Counted from the first letter of the stretch, positions 36,375-45,904 are shown. The stretch: DNA of 54,747 nt from an uncultured Clostridium sp. (GCA_947368535.1 CANBHY010000009.1:1-54747), one strand, 5' to 3'. Translations and numbers: made by a program. The notes: a model not told the origin generated them from the letters alone.

Positions 36375-37601
36375 TTACATATTCATCAAATATTTTACGG
36401 CTTTTATTACACCAATCTTTCCATATTCATATGTAAGAGCCCCTTGTTGAAAAGCAATATATGGATCTCTTATCGGTGCATCACAACTAAGTTCAATTGA
36501 AGAACCTTGTGTGAAACTACCGCTAGCCATTATAACCTTATCTGTATAGCCTGGCATATCCCAAGGCATAGGTACAGATTCAGAATCAATAGCAGAACCA
36601 GTTTGAATTCCTTGAACATATCTAACTAACTTTTCTTCATTTCTAAAAATAATTGTTTGAACAATATCTGATCTCTTTTCGTCAAATTTAGGTACTGCTT
36701 CAAATCCTAACTTTTCTAATAGTCTAGCTGTAAAAATAGCTGTTTTAATACTACTAGCAACTACTGATGGAGCCATATATATACCTTGTAAAATATTTTT
36801 ATTTATTCCAAGAGTTGGTCCAACTTCTTTCCCTTGTCCTGGAGCTGTGAGTCTTTCTGCACATAATTCTATAATTTCTTTCTTACCTACTATATACGCA
36901 CCATTAGGAGCTAAACCTCCTCCTAAATTTTTAATTAAAGAGCCTACCATGAAATCTGCTCCAACGTCTACTGGTTCAATATCATCAACAAATTCTCCAT
37001 AACAATTATCTATCATAATAATAACTTCATCATTTACTTCTCTCACAGCTTTAATTGCTCTCTCGATTTTATCCAAGCTTAAACTTTTACGTGTAGCATA
37101 TCCTCTAGAACGTTGGATTTCAATCATTTTAACATCTTTTTTAGAAAGTCTTTCTTTAATTTTTTCTATATCAAAATCATCATCTACTAAATCTATTTGT
37201 TCATATTTAATTCCATATGATTTTAATGAGCTCTTATTATCATTAAAACCAATTATTGAATCTAAAGTATCATAAGGTTTTCCTGAAATACTTAATAATG
37301 TATCTCCAGGTCTTAAATTAGCAAAAAGTGCAACTGTTATTGCATGAGTTCCAGAAATAAATTGTGTTCTAACAAGTGCATCTTCTGTATGAAAAATATC
37401 AGCAAAAACTTTTTCAATTGTATCTCTACCAATATCATCATAACCATAACCAGTTGTAGAATTAAAGTGAACATCTGCTATTCTATTTTTTTGAAAAGCA
37501 TCCAAAACTCTCATACTATTTCTCATGCATCTAGCATCAACTTCAGCTATTTGATCTTTTATATCCTCTTCTACTTCACAAATTATTTTATCTATATCCA
37601 T
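36375..37601 (-). CDS. Methionine gamma-lyase family PLP enzyme (aluminium-resistance protein type)
   Basis: A PLP-dependent enzyme of 408 residues in the YnbB/ALRT family, a Cys/Met-metabolism fold group, for which C-S lyase activity is presumed. PLP-binding features include RTQFISGTHAITVALFANL near residue 80, MIDNCYGEF for the cofactor-ring Asp, and the Schiff-base Lys in FMVGSLIKNLGGGLAPNGAY. The C-terminus holds the MASGSFTQGSSIELSCDAPIR motif typical of this family. AGGAG precedes the ATG. It is 10 bases after the WG-repeat gene. Confidence 0.9.
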   Translation of the reverse strand: MDIDKIICEVEEDIKDQIAEVDARCMRNSMRVLDAFQKNRIADVHFNSTTGYGYDDIGRDTIEKVFADIFHTEDALVRTQFISGTHAITVALFANLRPGDTLLSISGKPYDTLDSIIGFNDNKSSLKSYGIKYEQIDLVDDDFDIEKIKERLSKKDVKMIEIQRSRGYATRKSLSLDKIERAIKAVREVNDEVIIMIDNCYGEFVDDIEPVDVGADFMVGSLIKNLGGGLAPNGAYIVGKKEIIELCAERLTAPGQGKEVGPTLGINKNILQGIYMAPSVVASSIKTAIFTARLLEKLGFEAVPKFDEKRSDIVQTIIFRNEEKLVRYVQGIQTGSAIDSESVPMPWDMPGYTDKVIMASGSFTQGSSIELSCDAPIRDPYIAFQQGALTYEYGKIGVIKAVKYLMNM

Positions 37602-37610
37602 CTTTATCTC

Positions 37611-39206
37611 CTAAATATAATCTCTAACTACCCCATTTTTTAAGCAATACTTACCAATAAATACTGGATTAATGCTATTAGACTCATAAGTAGGTTCTAA
37701 AATAACTTCTCCATCTTTATTAATAACTCCCCACTTACCATCTTTTTTTATTCCAGCAAAACCATATTGATTAATTTCTGTTATTTCATCATATTGATAA
37801 TCCACAATTACATTATCTTTTAGATCAACAAATCCCCATTTTCCATTTTCTTTACTTGAATATAATTGATTTTCTAAATATACAGTTTTGTTATCCACTT
37901 TTTTTCCATCAGCTGTTAAATAATACATTTCTTCAGCAGCTTCAACCTCAATATAATTACCAACGAAAGTAAGTTCCGCTCTTTGTACTGATACTATCTC
38001 TTTTCCACTTGCACTATAAATTGTTATATCTGTTCCAATTGTTGCAATCAAAAGTCCTGTACTTTCTACTTCATCTATATAATCATATTTATTTTCAATA
38101 ACAGTATTTTTATCTTTATCAACTAAACCATACTTATAATTACTATCTATTGATATAAAATACTTTCCTGTCGTTGTTGATTGTAAACTAGCAAACTTAG
38201 AATCTGCAACTTCATTTCCATTTAAGTCAAATGTATAATTAACCCCATCTTTGCTTGCTTTAACAAAAATTCCAACAGCCATCAATTCATCATATTGCTC
38301 TGGTATAACTACTTTTCCTTCTAAACTAACCAAACCATATGACTTATTTTTTTGAACTGTAAAAGTATTTGCACCATTATTATAGTAAACATTTATATAC
38401 TTATACCCTGTTAAATTATCTTTATTTTTATATATAGCATATCTACCATTTGAAGAAGCTACTATATAAACATCATCTGATGCAATTTCTATAACACGAT
38501 AAATTGTTTCTTGTTCTGCTTTTATAATTTCTTTTTCATTTTTATCAATATAACCATAAAGCATTCCTGAAGAAGACTTGTTTCCTACAATATATCCAGA
38601 GTCTTTAAAAGAACCATCTTTACTATAAGCATCCCCTTTTACATAGTCATATTTGCATGAAACTAACATAGTTCCTTTAACATTTATAACACCATATTTA
38701 CCATCTTTTTTTACTAATATCTCGCCATATTTATCTTCTAATGATTGCATTTCATCATATAGTGGTTTAGTAATTTTCTCTCCAGATAAACTTAATAATC
38801 CAAACTTATTGTTTTCTTTATATTTTAAAACAGTATTATTATATACCTTTTCACCATAAGCTGAAGTTCCATCTATTGCTGAAACATTAGAAATTCCAGT
38901 AAACATATCTTCATTTTTCTCATTAGCTACTCTATATGTATCTCCCAACTTCAAAACAAAAATATCTTTATCTTGGTTAGGAATTTGCACTTCATCAAAA
39001 GTTGGCTCTATTATTACAGTTCCATCTTTTTTGATAACTCCATATTTACCATTCACTTCTAATGGATAATATATATATTCTGTAACTTTTAATAATTCAT
39101 AATCTCTGCCTTTTTCACCTTTTTTCTTCCAAAAAATTGAACATAAAAAAATTACTAAAATTAAAACAATTATTATTACTATAAAAATTAATCCTTTTTT
39201 ATTCAT
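37611..39206 (-). CDS. WG-repeat membrane-anchored protein
   Basis: A 531-residue protein with an N-terminal signal anchor (residues 4-25) and an extracytoplasmic domain made of many WG (KWG) repeats, each close to a Y/W-G-V/L-I/V-x-K/D-G-x-V/I-I-P/E pattern. Examples are KYGVIKKDGTVIIEPTFDEV and KWGVINKDGEVILEPTY. Such repeats build beta-propeller-like or solenoid surfaces; function is unknown and they are common in gut Firmicutes. First gene of a run of five that ends at yigZ. Confidence 0.88.
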   Translation of the reverse strand: MNKKGLIFIVIIIVLILVIFLCSIFWKKKGEKGRDYELLKVTEYIYYPLEVNGKYGVIKKDGTVIIEPTFDEVQIPNQDKDIFVLKLGDTYRVANEKNEDMFTGISNVSAIDGTSAYGEKVYNNTVLKYKENNKFGLLSLSGEKITKPLYDEMQSLEDKYGEILVKKDGKYGVINVKGTMLVSCKYDYVKGDAYSKDGSFKDSGYIVGNKSSSGMLYGYIDKNEKEIIKAEQETIYRVIEIASDDVYIVASSNGRYAIYKNKDNLTGYKYINVYYNNGANTFTVQKNKSYGLVSLEGKVVIPEQYDELMAVGIFVKASKDGVNYTFDLNGNEVADSKFASLQSTTTGKYFISIDSNYKYGLVDKDKNTVIENKYDYIDEVESTGLLIATIGTDITIYSASGKEIVSVQRAELTFVGNYIEVEAAEEMYYLTADGKKVDNKTVYLENQLYSSKENGKWGFVDLKDNVIVDYQYDEITEINQYGFAGIKKDGKWGVINKDGEVILEPTYESNSINPVFIGKYCLKNGVVRDYI

Positions 39207-39346
39207 ACATTTTCTCTTCTCTTTATATTATCTTTAAATTAGTAGCACTATTTTATCCTATTTTTGTGCATTTTTCAAGAAATATCTTTGTCTCCAGTCA
39301 CCTAATAATATTTTAAATAATATACTATAACAAGGAAGTGATATTA

Positions 39347-39574
39347 ATGACTCTAAAAAATCTAGAACTTAATACATCAGCCAAAATCTTAAACATAGAC
39401 TGTTCTGATCAAATTAAAAAACGCTTTATCGATTTAGGTTTTATAAAAGGCAGCTCAATAATACCAGTATTAATAAGTCCATCAGGAAACATACGAGCAT
39501 ATTATATAAAAGATACACTACTTGCACTACGTGATAACGAAACTCAAAATATCACAGTCGAAAAGATGCCATAA
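39347..39574 (+). CDS. FeoA-domain protein
   Basis: A 75-residue SH3-like FeoA protein, normally a cytoplasmic partner of the FeoB ferrous-iron transporter. Motifs: AKILNID, a KKRFIDLGFIKGSSI turn typical of FeoA, and ALRDNETQNI at the end. The ATG at 39347 has AAGGA ten bases upstream; a GTG nine bases earlier overlaps that site. No feoB is present in this window, so it may act alone or be unlinked. Terminator hairpin overlaps its stop codon. Confidence 0.85.
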   Translation: MTLKNLELNTSAKILNIDCSDQIKKRFIDLGFIKGSSIIPVLISPSGNIRAYYIKDTLLALRDNETQNITVEKMP

Positions 39575-39592
39575 CTTTTATGTTATGACATC
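39565..39592. terminator. Bidirectional terminator between feoA-like gene and sbp
   Basis: Stem GATG-x-CATAAC with GTTATG-x-CATC, one symmetric mismatch, loop TTTTAT. The minus-strand side is followed by TTTT; the plus side has a weaker T-run. It includes the feoA stop codon. Confidence 0.7.
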
Positions 39593-39601
39593 TTAATTGT
39601 A

Positions 39602-39970
39602 CTAATCAGCCTTTGCTTTTTTCTCATATTTTTTTGCTATTTTTTCAATATAATATCTTCTGATAATAGATAAGTTCGTAAACATTCTACCAACAAAAAC
39701 AATTACAGCTGCTAAATATATATCAACATTTAATTTTTCTCCTAGGTATGTTAAAAGCATTGCTAAAATTGCATTCCCAAAAAAACCTGATACAAAGATT
39801 TTAATATCAAAATTTTTCTTTAAAACAGATGTAATTCCTCCAAAAACAGAATCAAGTGCTGCAATAATTGCAATAGCTAAATATCCTGAATATGAATATG
39901 AAATTGTTGGTAAATTTATACCCAATATAACTCCTAAAACAGAACAAATAATAATAGTTAAATAAATCAT
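39602..39970 (-). CDS. Small basic family protein (DUF1290, Sbp)
   Basis: A 122-residue membrane protein of the Sbp/DUF1290 family, with four hydrophobic segments (about 4-22, 29-47, 58-76 and 81-99) and a basic C-terminal tail. In Bacillus and Clostridia it sits with ylxW/ylxX near division genes, exactly as here, and is of unknown function. AGGAGGGG precedes the ATG. Last gene of the murA cluster; ftsA and ftsZ do not follow. Confidence 0.88.
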   Translation of the reverse strand: MIYLTIIICSVLGVILGINLPTISYSYSGYLAIAIIAALDSVFGGITSVLKKNFDIKIFVSGFFGNAILAMLLTYLGEKLNVDIYLAAVIVFVGRMFTNLSIIRRYYIEKIAKKYEKKAKAD

Positions 39971-39994
39971 TTTCTTTCAATCCCCTCCTATATT

Positions 39995-40696
39995 CTACTC
40001 TCCATAATTAATTTCAATTAAGTTTTCATATTTATTAATAAAAATTTCATTTTCAACAGTATAAGAAATATTTTTGTTATATGATTTCATTTGATCTTTA
40101 AGTCCACCTTTTATATTGATTACACTTTCTAAATATTTTGAATCACCTATAACCTTTATTGTATAAGGAGATGTAATTCTTTGTCCATTCATAATCAAAT
40201 ACAGATTTTGAATGCTAGCTATATAACTTGTATTTACATATCTTTCATCATTTATGGAAATTGCTTCTGCGCCAGCATATTTTAATTCATTAATAGCTAG
40301 TAATAAGTCAAAATATTTTATTACCTCATCACTATTATTAGCTGAATTATCTCCATCTGATAATGTAATTATCAGTCCTGGTCCCTTAACATTTTTGTAA
40401 CCTAAATCCATTTCAGCTTTTTGAACATCACTTCTAAGTAACTCTCTTGTTCCAGTATCATCAGTAGACAATTTATTATATTCATCTATACTTTTTTGAG
40501 TATCTTCAATCTGATCTCTCAATTCATCACTTTTTTCTTTTACTTCTGCATATTCTGATCTAAGCTCTGCTTCAAGCATTACACCTACTCCAGATTCTTC
40601 AATAACATGAACACTTTTAAATTGAACAAACATTACACTAGTAAGTAAAGCACAAATTATACCTATAGTTATTAACATTATCAATTTACCCTTCAT
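39995..40696 (-). CDS. DUF881 protein (YlxX-like)
   Basis: A 233-residue envelope protein: N-terminal membrane segment (about 4-24), coiled coil (about 45-75) and the DUF881 domain (about 90-233). The domain contains KGPGLIITLSDGD and the matched INELKYAGAEAISINDERYV. Start at the ATG at 40696, eight bases after AGGAG; a GTG nine bases earlier falls within the ribosome-site region. The second of two tandem DUF881 genes; function unknown, linked to division or wall synthesis by location only. Confidence 0.88.
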   Translation of the reverse strand: MKGKLIMLITIGIICALLTSVMFVQFKSVHVIEESGVGVMLEAELRSEYAEVKEKSDELRDQIEDTQKSIDEYNKLSTDDTGTRELLRSDVQKAEMDLGYKNVKGPGLIITLSDGDNSANNSDEVIKYFDLLLAINELKYAGAEAISINDERYVNTSYIASIQNLYLIMNGQRITSPYTIKVIGDSKYLESVINIKGGLKDQMKSYNKNISYTVENEIFINKYENLIEINYGE

Positions 40697-40707
40697 ATAC
40701 TTCACTC

Positions 40708-41433
40708 CTATTCTGCAACTTGCAAATATTTAAATTGATGAGTTCCATTAAACTTTGAAACTGTAAGTTCATCTTTTCTCTCTACTTTTATTTTAATAGC
40801 ACCATCTTCCATTAAAGATAAATAACTTCCTGGTCTTGTCATAGTTCCATATAACCCTTCTGGTGAACCTATAGCTTTAATTACAAAAGGTACTGAAATC
40901 TTTTCATTATTTATTCTTACAACATTGCCATTACAATTTATAGATGAAGAAGTTGTAATTCTTTGGCCATTAATTGAAACAGCTTCCGCTCCAGCATTAA
41001 AAAGTTCGTTTACAATATCAACTAAATCTAAATCATGAATAATATTATCATTTGTGTAACCATTATTAGAAGCATCCGCATCTTGTAAAGTAATAACTAA
41101 ACCTTTTCCTTTAACATCTGTATATCCTAAAACTCTATTAAGTTCAGAAAGTTCAGTTTCTAATTGTTTTGATTCTTCACTATTAGATGCTGAAATCTTT
41201 CTTAAATTTTCTAGCTCATCTAATTTCTCTTGCAATTCTTTAGTAAGTTTTTGATAATTTTCTTGTTCTTTTAAAACATTATCTCTAAGCTTATTTTCAG
41301 ACATTGACTGAACTGAAACTTCTGATTTTGTAGTATATGTTTGTACACTTTTATACTGAACTGAAATACTTGCAGCTGTTACAAAACACAAACCACCAAT
41401 TATAAAATTTTGCCATTTCTCTCTTTTTTTCAT
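40708..41433 (-). CDS. DUF881 protein (YlxW-like)
   Basis: A 241-residue homologue of the next gene: N-terminal membrane segment (about 10-28), long coiled coil (about 45-90, LRDNVLKEQENYQKLTKELQ), then DUF881 (KGKGLVITLQDAD, NELFNAGAEAVSINGQRIT). AGGAG precedes the ATG. The two paralogues probably form a complex through their coiled coils, which is inference. Eleven bases separate it from ftsQ. Confidence 0.88.
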   Translation of the reverse strand: MKKREKWQNFIIGGLCFVTAASISVQYKSVQTYTTKSEVSVQSMSENKLRDNVLKEQENYQKLTKELQEKLDELENLRKISASNSEESKQLETELSELNRVLGYTDVKGKGLVITLQDADASNNGYTNDNIIHDLDLVDIVNELFNAGAEAVSINGQRITTSSSINCNGNVVRINNEKISVPFVIKAIGSPEGLYGTMTRPGSYLSLMEDGAIKIKVERKDELTVSKFNGTHQFKYLQVAE

Positions 41434-41444
41434 GTATTCAACTC

Positions 41445-42404
41445 CTAATTTACAGATTCACGGAAAAATACTCTATCCTCTGTAAGGTTTCCATTTATAA
41501 AAACCTCACCTTTAATTCCCTTTTCCTTCTCAATAATATCTTTCATATATAAAATTCTTGTATTTAAATCAGAACAAGAACCTAAATAAACTATTTTTTG
41601 CTCAGCTTGCAAATCCAATTTAACATCATTAATATCGCCTACATCAATTTTAGTAATATATGTATCTACTTCATAATTCTTAGCTGTATCAATTATATTA
41701 GTTATGACATCAAATTTTTTCAAATCTTCCTCACATAATCTAGATTTATTGTCATTAATATCTAGAAAAGCATTCATATCTGTTTTAGTTCCAACAAGTA
41801 TAGGTAAATTTACTAATTCATTTGTAATTCTCAAAATATAACCTTGTCCATCTATAACTGCGTATTTTCCCTCAGCAAATTCTAACAAAAATTTTTCTTC
41901 ACGTTCTTTAACAGTAATTTTCACTTTGTTAGGTAAACTTCTCGAAATTTTTGCAGACTCAATATATGGATTTTTTTCAATTTTATTAATAGCACTAAGT
42001 TTATTAATTAAAAATATATTTTTATACAATTTTATTTCTGATAGACTCGATATAGTTTCAGAAGAAACTGCTTTGTTTTTTTCTACTACTATCTCTTGAA
42101 CATTAAAATTTGGAGATAAACATAAGAAACATCCAGCTCCTACAAATAAAAGCAATATTAAAAATACTTTTGCAACTTTTGATTTTGACTCTTCAGATAC
42201 TTCATTATTGCTTTTACGTGTAGAAGCTGAGTTTTTATCTTTTTTATTAGATGACTTTTTCTTTTGATTACTTTTTTTATTGTTAGAACCAGCATTAGCC
42301 GATTTAACAACTTTTGCAGAATCAGAAAATCCGATAATATACTCATCATCAAAATTAAATTTTTCATTATTTAATTTTTTAGTTTTCTTTTTCTTCTGTT
42401 TCAA
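41445..42404 (-). CDS. ftsQ: Cell-division protein FtsQ/DivIB
   Basis: Bitopic division protein that bridges FtsL/FtsB and the septal synthase. The 319 residues have a Lys/Ser/Asn-rich cytoplasmic tail (1-77), one membrane segment (about 78-98, KVFLILLLFVGAGCFLCL), a POTRA domain (about 103-173, NFNVQEIVVEKNKAVS through KITVKEREEKFLLEF) and a beta domain. The start is a TTG, eight bases after AAAGGAG, in a TTGA overlap with the murA stop codon. An ATG seven bases earlier is in another frame and runs only ten codons. Confidence 0.88.
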   Translation of the reverse strand: MKQKKKKTKKLNNEKFNFDDEYIIGFSDSAKVVKSANAGSNNKKSNQKKKSSNKKDKNSASTRKSNNEVSEESKSKVAKVFLILLLFVGAGCFLCLSPNFNVQEIVVEKNKAVSSETISSLSEIKLYKNIFLINKLSAINKIEKNPYIESAKISRSLPNKVKITVKEREEKFLLEFAEGKYAVIDGQGYILRITNELVNLPILVGTKTDMNAFLDINDNKSRLCEEDLKKFDVITNIIDTAKNYEVDTYITKIDVGDINDVKLDLQAEQKIVYLGSCSDLNTRILYMKDIIEKEKGIKGEVFINGNLTEDRVFFRESVN

Positions 42405-43663
42405 TTTTCATGCTCCTTTATTTTTACAATATCTACATTTAAATTTCTTAATTTTAATTCTATATTGTCATATCCTCTTTCAACCAAATCTATATTTTCT
42501 ACAATAGTTTCACCTTTAGCTTTAATGCCAGCTCCTATTAAAGCAGCCCCGCCACGTAAGTCAGTAGCTTTCACTGTTGTTCCTATAAGTTTTCTTGCTC
42601 CTTTAATTACACAAGATGAACCCAATACTGAAATTTTTGCTCCCATTTTTGAAAGTTCTGGTACACATTTAAATCTATTTTCAAAAATATTTTCTGTAAC
42701 AGTTGAAGTTCCTTTTGCTACTGTTAACATAGATAAAAACACAGATTGCATATCTGTTGGAAATCCTGGATATGGTAAAGTTTTTAACTCAATACCTTTT
42801 AATCTTTTAGGCGCTATTAAAGAAATTTTACTTTTTTCACTATAAATTTTACAACCAGATTCCTCTAATTTAGCAAGTACTGGACTAATATGTTCACTAT
42901 TACAATTGTACACTTCTATATTTCCACCTGTCATAGCAGTATATGCTAAAAAAGTTCCAGTTTCAATCCTATCAGGCATAATTGTATAAGAAATTTCTTT
43001 TAATTTTTTTACACCTTTTATTTTAACAATACTAGTTCCCCCACCAGAAACTATTGCCCCCATTTTATTTAAAAAGTTTTGCAAATCCTCTATTTCTGGC
43101 TCCATAGCAGCATTTCTGATAACCGTTTCTCCTTCTGAAAAAACAGAAGCTAAAATTAAATTTTCAGTTGCTCCTACACTAGGAAAATCCAATTGTATAT
43201 TTGACGTTTTTATTCTATCACACTTTCCTATTATATATCCAGTACTTTCATCAATATTTATTCCCAAATTTTTGAAACCCTTAATATGTAAATCAATTGG
43301 TCTCGCTCCTATCTCACAACCACCTGGATAAGAAAAACTTGCTTCTCCAAATCTAGCTAGTATTGCACCAACAATTATAACAGAAGAACGCATTTTATTC
43401 ATAAGATTACTATCAATTTCAAATTTATTAATATTACTAGAATCTATACAAATCTTTTTCCCTTTTTTCTTAACTGTACAACCTAAATCCTCTAAAATTT
43501 CGAACATACCTCTAGTATCACGAATATTAGGAACATTATATAAATTAGTTTTACCACCATTTAATACACACGCTGCAATAATTGGAAGAGCACTATTTTT
43601 AGAACCTGAGATGCTAACCTCTCCTTCAATTCTTTTTCCACCTTTAATTACAAATTTAGACAT
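42401..43663 (-). CDS. murA: UDP-N-acetylglucosamine 1-carboxyvinyltransferase
   Basis: First committed step of peptidoglycan synthesis: transfers enolpyruvate from PEP to UDP-GlcNAc. The 420 residues begin with ISGSKNSALPI (K22, N23). The catalytic, fosfomycin-sensitive loop Cys is present at C116 in PGGCEIGARPIDLH. The late motif DLRGGAALIGAGIKAKG is intact. AAGGTGGAG precedes the ATG. It heads the murA-ftsQ-DUF881-DUF881-sbp cluster, in which ftsQ overlaps its stop. Confidence 0.95.
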   Translation of the reverse strand: MSKFVIKGGKRIEGEVSISGSKNSALPIIAACVLNGGKTNLYNVPNIRDTRGMFEILEDLGCTVKKKGKKICIDSSNINKFEIDSNLMNKMRSSVIIVGAILARFGEASFSYPGGCEIGARPIDLHIKGFKNLGINIDESTGYIIGKCDRIKTSNIQLDFPSVGATENLILASVFSEGETVIRNAAMEPEIEDLQNFLNKMGAIVSGGGTSIVKIKGVKKLKEISYTIMPDRIETGTFLAYTAMTGGNIEVYNCNSEHISPVLAKLEESGCKIYSEKSKISLIAPKRLKGIELKTLPYPGFPTDMQSVFLSMLTVAKGTSTVTENIFENRFKCVPELSKMGAKISVLGSSCVIKGARKLIGTTVKATDLRGGAALIGAGIKAKGETIVENIDLVERGYDNIELKLRNLNVDIVKIKEHEN

Positions 43664-43736
43664 ATTAACTCCACCTTTCGAAACTAATATATCTTATGCA
43701 AAATTTACATAAATAGTTCATTTTTTTATATAATCA

Positions 43737-43765
43737 TTGACTTAGCCTATTTACCGTTGTACAAT
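43737..43765 (+). promoter_or_regulatory. Promoter of the Clp-FtsH chimera
   Basis: TTGACT (43737-43742), 17-bp spacer, TACAAT (43760-43765), 29 bases before the ATG and followed by a TAGGAGGCG ribosome site. Confidence 0.8.
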
Positions 43766-43794
43766 AATAAAATCAACTAATAGGAGGCGACATT

Positions 43795-45828
43795 ATGAAA
43801 CTATCTCACGTTTCAACCAAATTGATATATGAAGTTATTCGGTTAAAAAACGAATACTCTATGTCAGTTTGCACAGTACCAATGCTAATCAGCGCATTGT
43901 TTGCAATTCGGGACGAGAACGAATTTACAAATCTTTTTAACGCCTACTTTGAAAAAAAGTTAGGCATTAAATTTGATGTAATCGATAAAGTCATCGATGA
44001 GCTTATCAATGCAGGCAAGCAAGCATCAGTTTCAAAAAGTGATATGCAGTTACAGCCCAAAAGCACCAGCACCCCTATCACTATTTCTACAGACAATGAA
44101 TTGTCAGATATATTCGAGCACTTGGCCAATTTTTTATCAGAATGCCAACGTGTAGAAATTACACCCGACTACTTCATAGTCAGTCTGTTTGAAACTGGAG
44201 CAAGTTCCATCAGGCGGTTCCTCAAAAAAATCTCTGTCAACTATATGGAAGCCGAAATGTTTTTCGAAAGAAAAAAGATTTTGGATTATGAGATTGTTCC
44301 TTACGAAATCAGTCATTTCGTGACCTACTCCAACCCGCAATATGTTGAAAAACCATGTCACATTGTCGGCAGAGAAAAAGAATTAAAAGAAATTTATCGC
44401 AACATGTTAAAACCCGTCAAAAGGAACGTTATCCTTTATGGTTTTCCCGGCGTCGGCAAAACAGCCGTTGGAGAATTACTTAAACACAATATTTCAAACG
44501 ACCTGTGTCCCAATCATTTTAAGGGCTTCAAGATTTTTGAAATGAGTGTAAAAGATTTTCTCCTAAACTGCAACGACAGCAAAGAGGCAAATGAAATGAT
44601 GAACACCCTCTTGAATTTTCTCAGCAAAAGAAAAGATGATATAATTCTTTTGATTGATGAAATTCAAACCATTCTTGGAAAAGGCGGTTTATTTGATCCA
44701 AAAAAGCTTGACCTTTCAACCACACTCAAACCAATTCTAGTAAGGGGTGATGTAAGAATTGTTGGAATGACTACATTTACAGACTACTTGTCATTCAAGC
44801 ACGATCAAGCACTCGACAGGCGATTTGCTGGAATCAACATTATCGCACCAAAAATGAAACAAGTACCAGCAATGATAACACCCATGATTCGAGAAATCGA
44901 AAAAGAAAAGCAAATGCAAATATCAGTAGAAGTTATTGATAAAGCAATCTGGTACGCAGCCTGCTTTGATTTTAACAAGCACAATCCAGACAAAAGTTTA
45001 GACGTCGTTAACGGAGCAATTGCTAACGCACAACTGCGGAACAGTAATACTCTTACAGTAAATGATGTCATAAACGTTTTCCACGTTTCTTTTGAACGGT
45101 GGGAAGGCATGACAAATAGGGTTAAAAAAGGTACTGCATATCACGAAGCTGGGCATTATGTACTAAATGTACTCACCAATCCCGGCAACTATGTAGTTCT
45201 CGCAGTATCTATCTACCCTACCAAAGAATATAACGGTGTCAATGTTTTGGAAGTAGACGAAACCGTCACACCAAACACCAACAAAGAATACTTCTACAAT
45301 GAAATTGCCTGCGACTTAGCAGGACGAGTTGCAGAAGAACTGGTTTTTGGCGACATCAACTCTGGAGCAAGCGAAGATTTAGACTCTGCAACAGCAATCG
45401 CTCAAAGCATGATCACTGAATTCGGCATGAGTGACGGGATTGGAAAAAATCGTGTTTATCTAAACGAAGGTATGGGAAATGACGAAGGCGCACAAGAAGT
45501 AGACGAAGAAGTATCAGAAATTATCAATCTTGTTTACAAAAGATGCAAAAAGATCTTAATAGAAAACCGTGACTTCTTAGACGCTATCGCTCACGCTCTT
45601 TTAGAGCACCACATTCTTATGAAATCTGAACTAGATGAGATATGGGAAAACGTCAAAAAAGAAAGACTCCAAAACCCAACTTCACTTCCAAAAAGATCAA
45701 AAAACACACAACATCAGGAAATCGAGAAATTCAAGAAATTCGGAAAATCAACCCAAAGAAATTTAAAAAGACTTACCCAAAAAGCGAGACGTACTGTAAA
45801 AAAACATATCAGAAAATTTCATAAATAG
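43795..45828 (+). CDS. Soluble AAA+ protease: ClpA/C-like N-domain and AAA+ fused to an FtsH-type M41 peptidase
   Basis: The 677 residues join parts of two protease families. Residues 1-170 contain two helical half-repeats resembling a Clp N-domain. Residues 190-440 are an AAA+ module of the ClpA/ClpB D1 style: Walker A GFPGVGKT at 216-223, Walker B IILLIDEI at 283-290, arginine finger DRRFAG near 341. Residues 445-620 are a zinc M41 peptidase with HEAGH at 450-454 and the third ligand in SGASEDLDSAT (D528). The last 45 residues are strongly basic. FtsH normally has two membrane segments; none is visible, so it is probably cytoplasmic, degrading proteins with ATP. GC-rich codons, own promoter and terminator suggest acquisition. 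I know no characterised enzyme with this order. Confidence 0.85.
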   Translation: MKLSHVSTKLIYEVIRLKNEYSMSVCTVPMLISALFAIRDENEFTNLFNAYFEKKLGIKFDVIDKVIDELINAGKQASVSKSDMQLQPKSTSTPITISTDNELSDIFEHLANFLSECQRVEITPDYFIVSLFETGASSIRRFLKKISVNYMEAEMFFERKKILDYEIVPYEISHFVTYSNPQYVEKPCHIVGREKELKEIYRNMLKPVKRNVILYGFPGVGKTAVGELLKHNISNDLCPNHFKGFKIFEMSVKDFLLNCNDSKEANEMMNTLLNFLSKRKDDIILLIDEIQTILGKGGLFDPKKLDLSTTLKPILVRGDVRIVGMTTFTDYLSFKHDQALDRRFAGINIIAPKMKQVPAMITPMIREIEKEKQMQISVEVIDKAIWYAACFDFNKHNPDKSLDVVNGAIANAQLRNSNTLTVNDVINVFHVSFERWEGMTNRVKKGTAYHEAGHYVLNVLTNPGNYVVLAVSIYPTKEYNGVNVLEVDETVTPNTNKEYFYNEIACDLAGRVAEELVFGDINSGASEDLDSATAIAQSMITEFGMSDGIGKNRVYLNEGMGNDEGAQEVDEEVSEIINLVYKRCKKILIENRDFLDAIAHALLEHHILMKSELDEIWENVKKERLQNPTSLPKRSKNTQHQEIEKFKKFGKSTQRNLKRLTQKARRTVKKHIRKFHK

Positions 45829-45862
45829 CATTCGCTAAGCGCCTATATGTAAGCGCAAAAAT

Positions 45863-45887
45863 GCAGGGACGATTCTTTCGCCCCTGC
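45863..45887. terminator. Terminator after the Clp-FtsH chimera
   Basis: Stem GCAGGG-x-CG with CG-x-CCCTGC, loop seven bases, followed on the plus strand by TCTTCTTTT. It may also serve the convergent phosphotransferase gene, whose downstream side is less T-rich. Confidence 0.8.
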
Positions 45888-45904
45888 TCTTCTTTTAATA
45901 TTTT

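Noticed and set aside
42382..42411. ATG at 42411 as the start of ftsQ
   Set aside because: It is in a different frame and reaches a stop after ten codons; the TTG at 42404 in the TTGA overlap opens the real frame.
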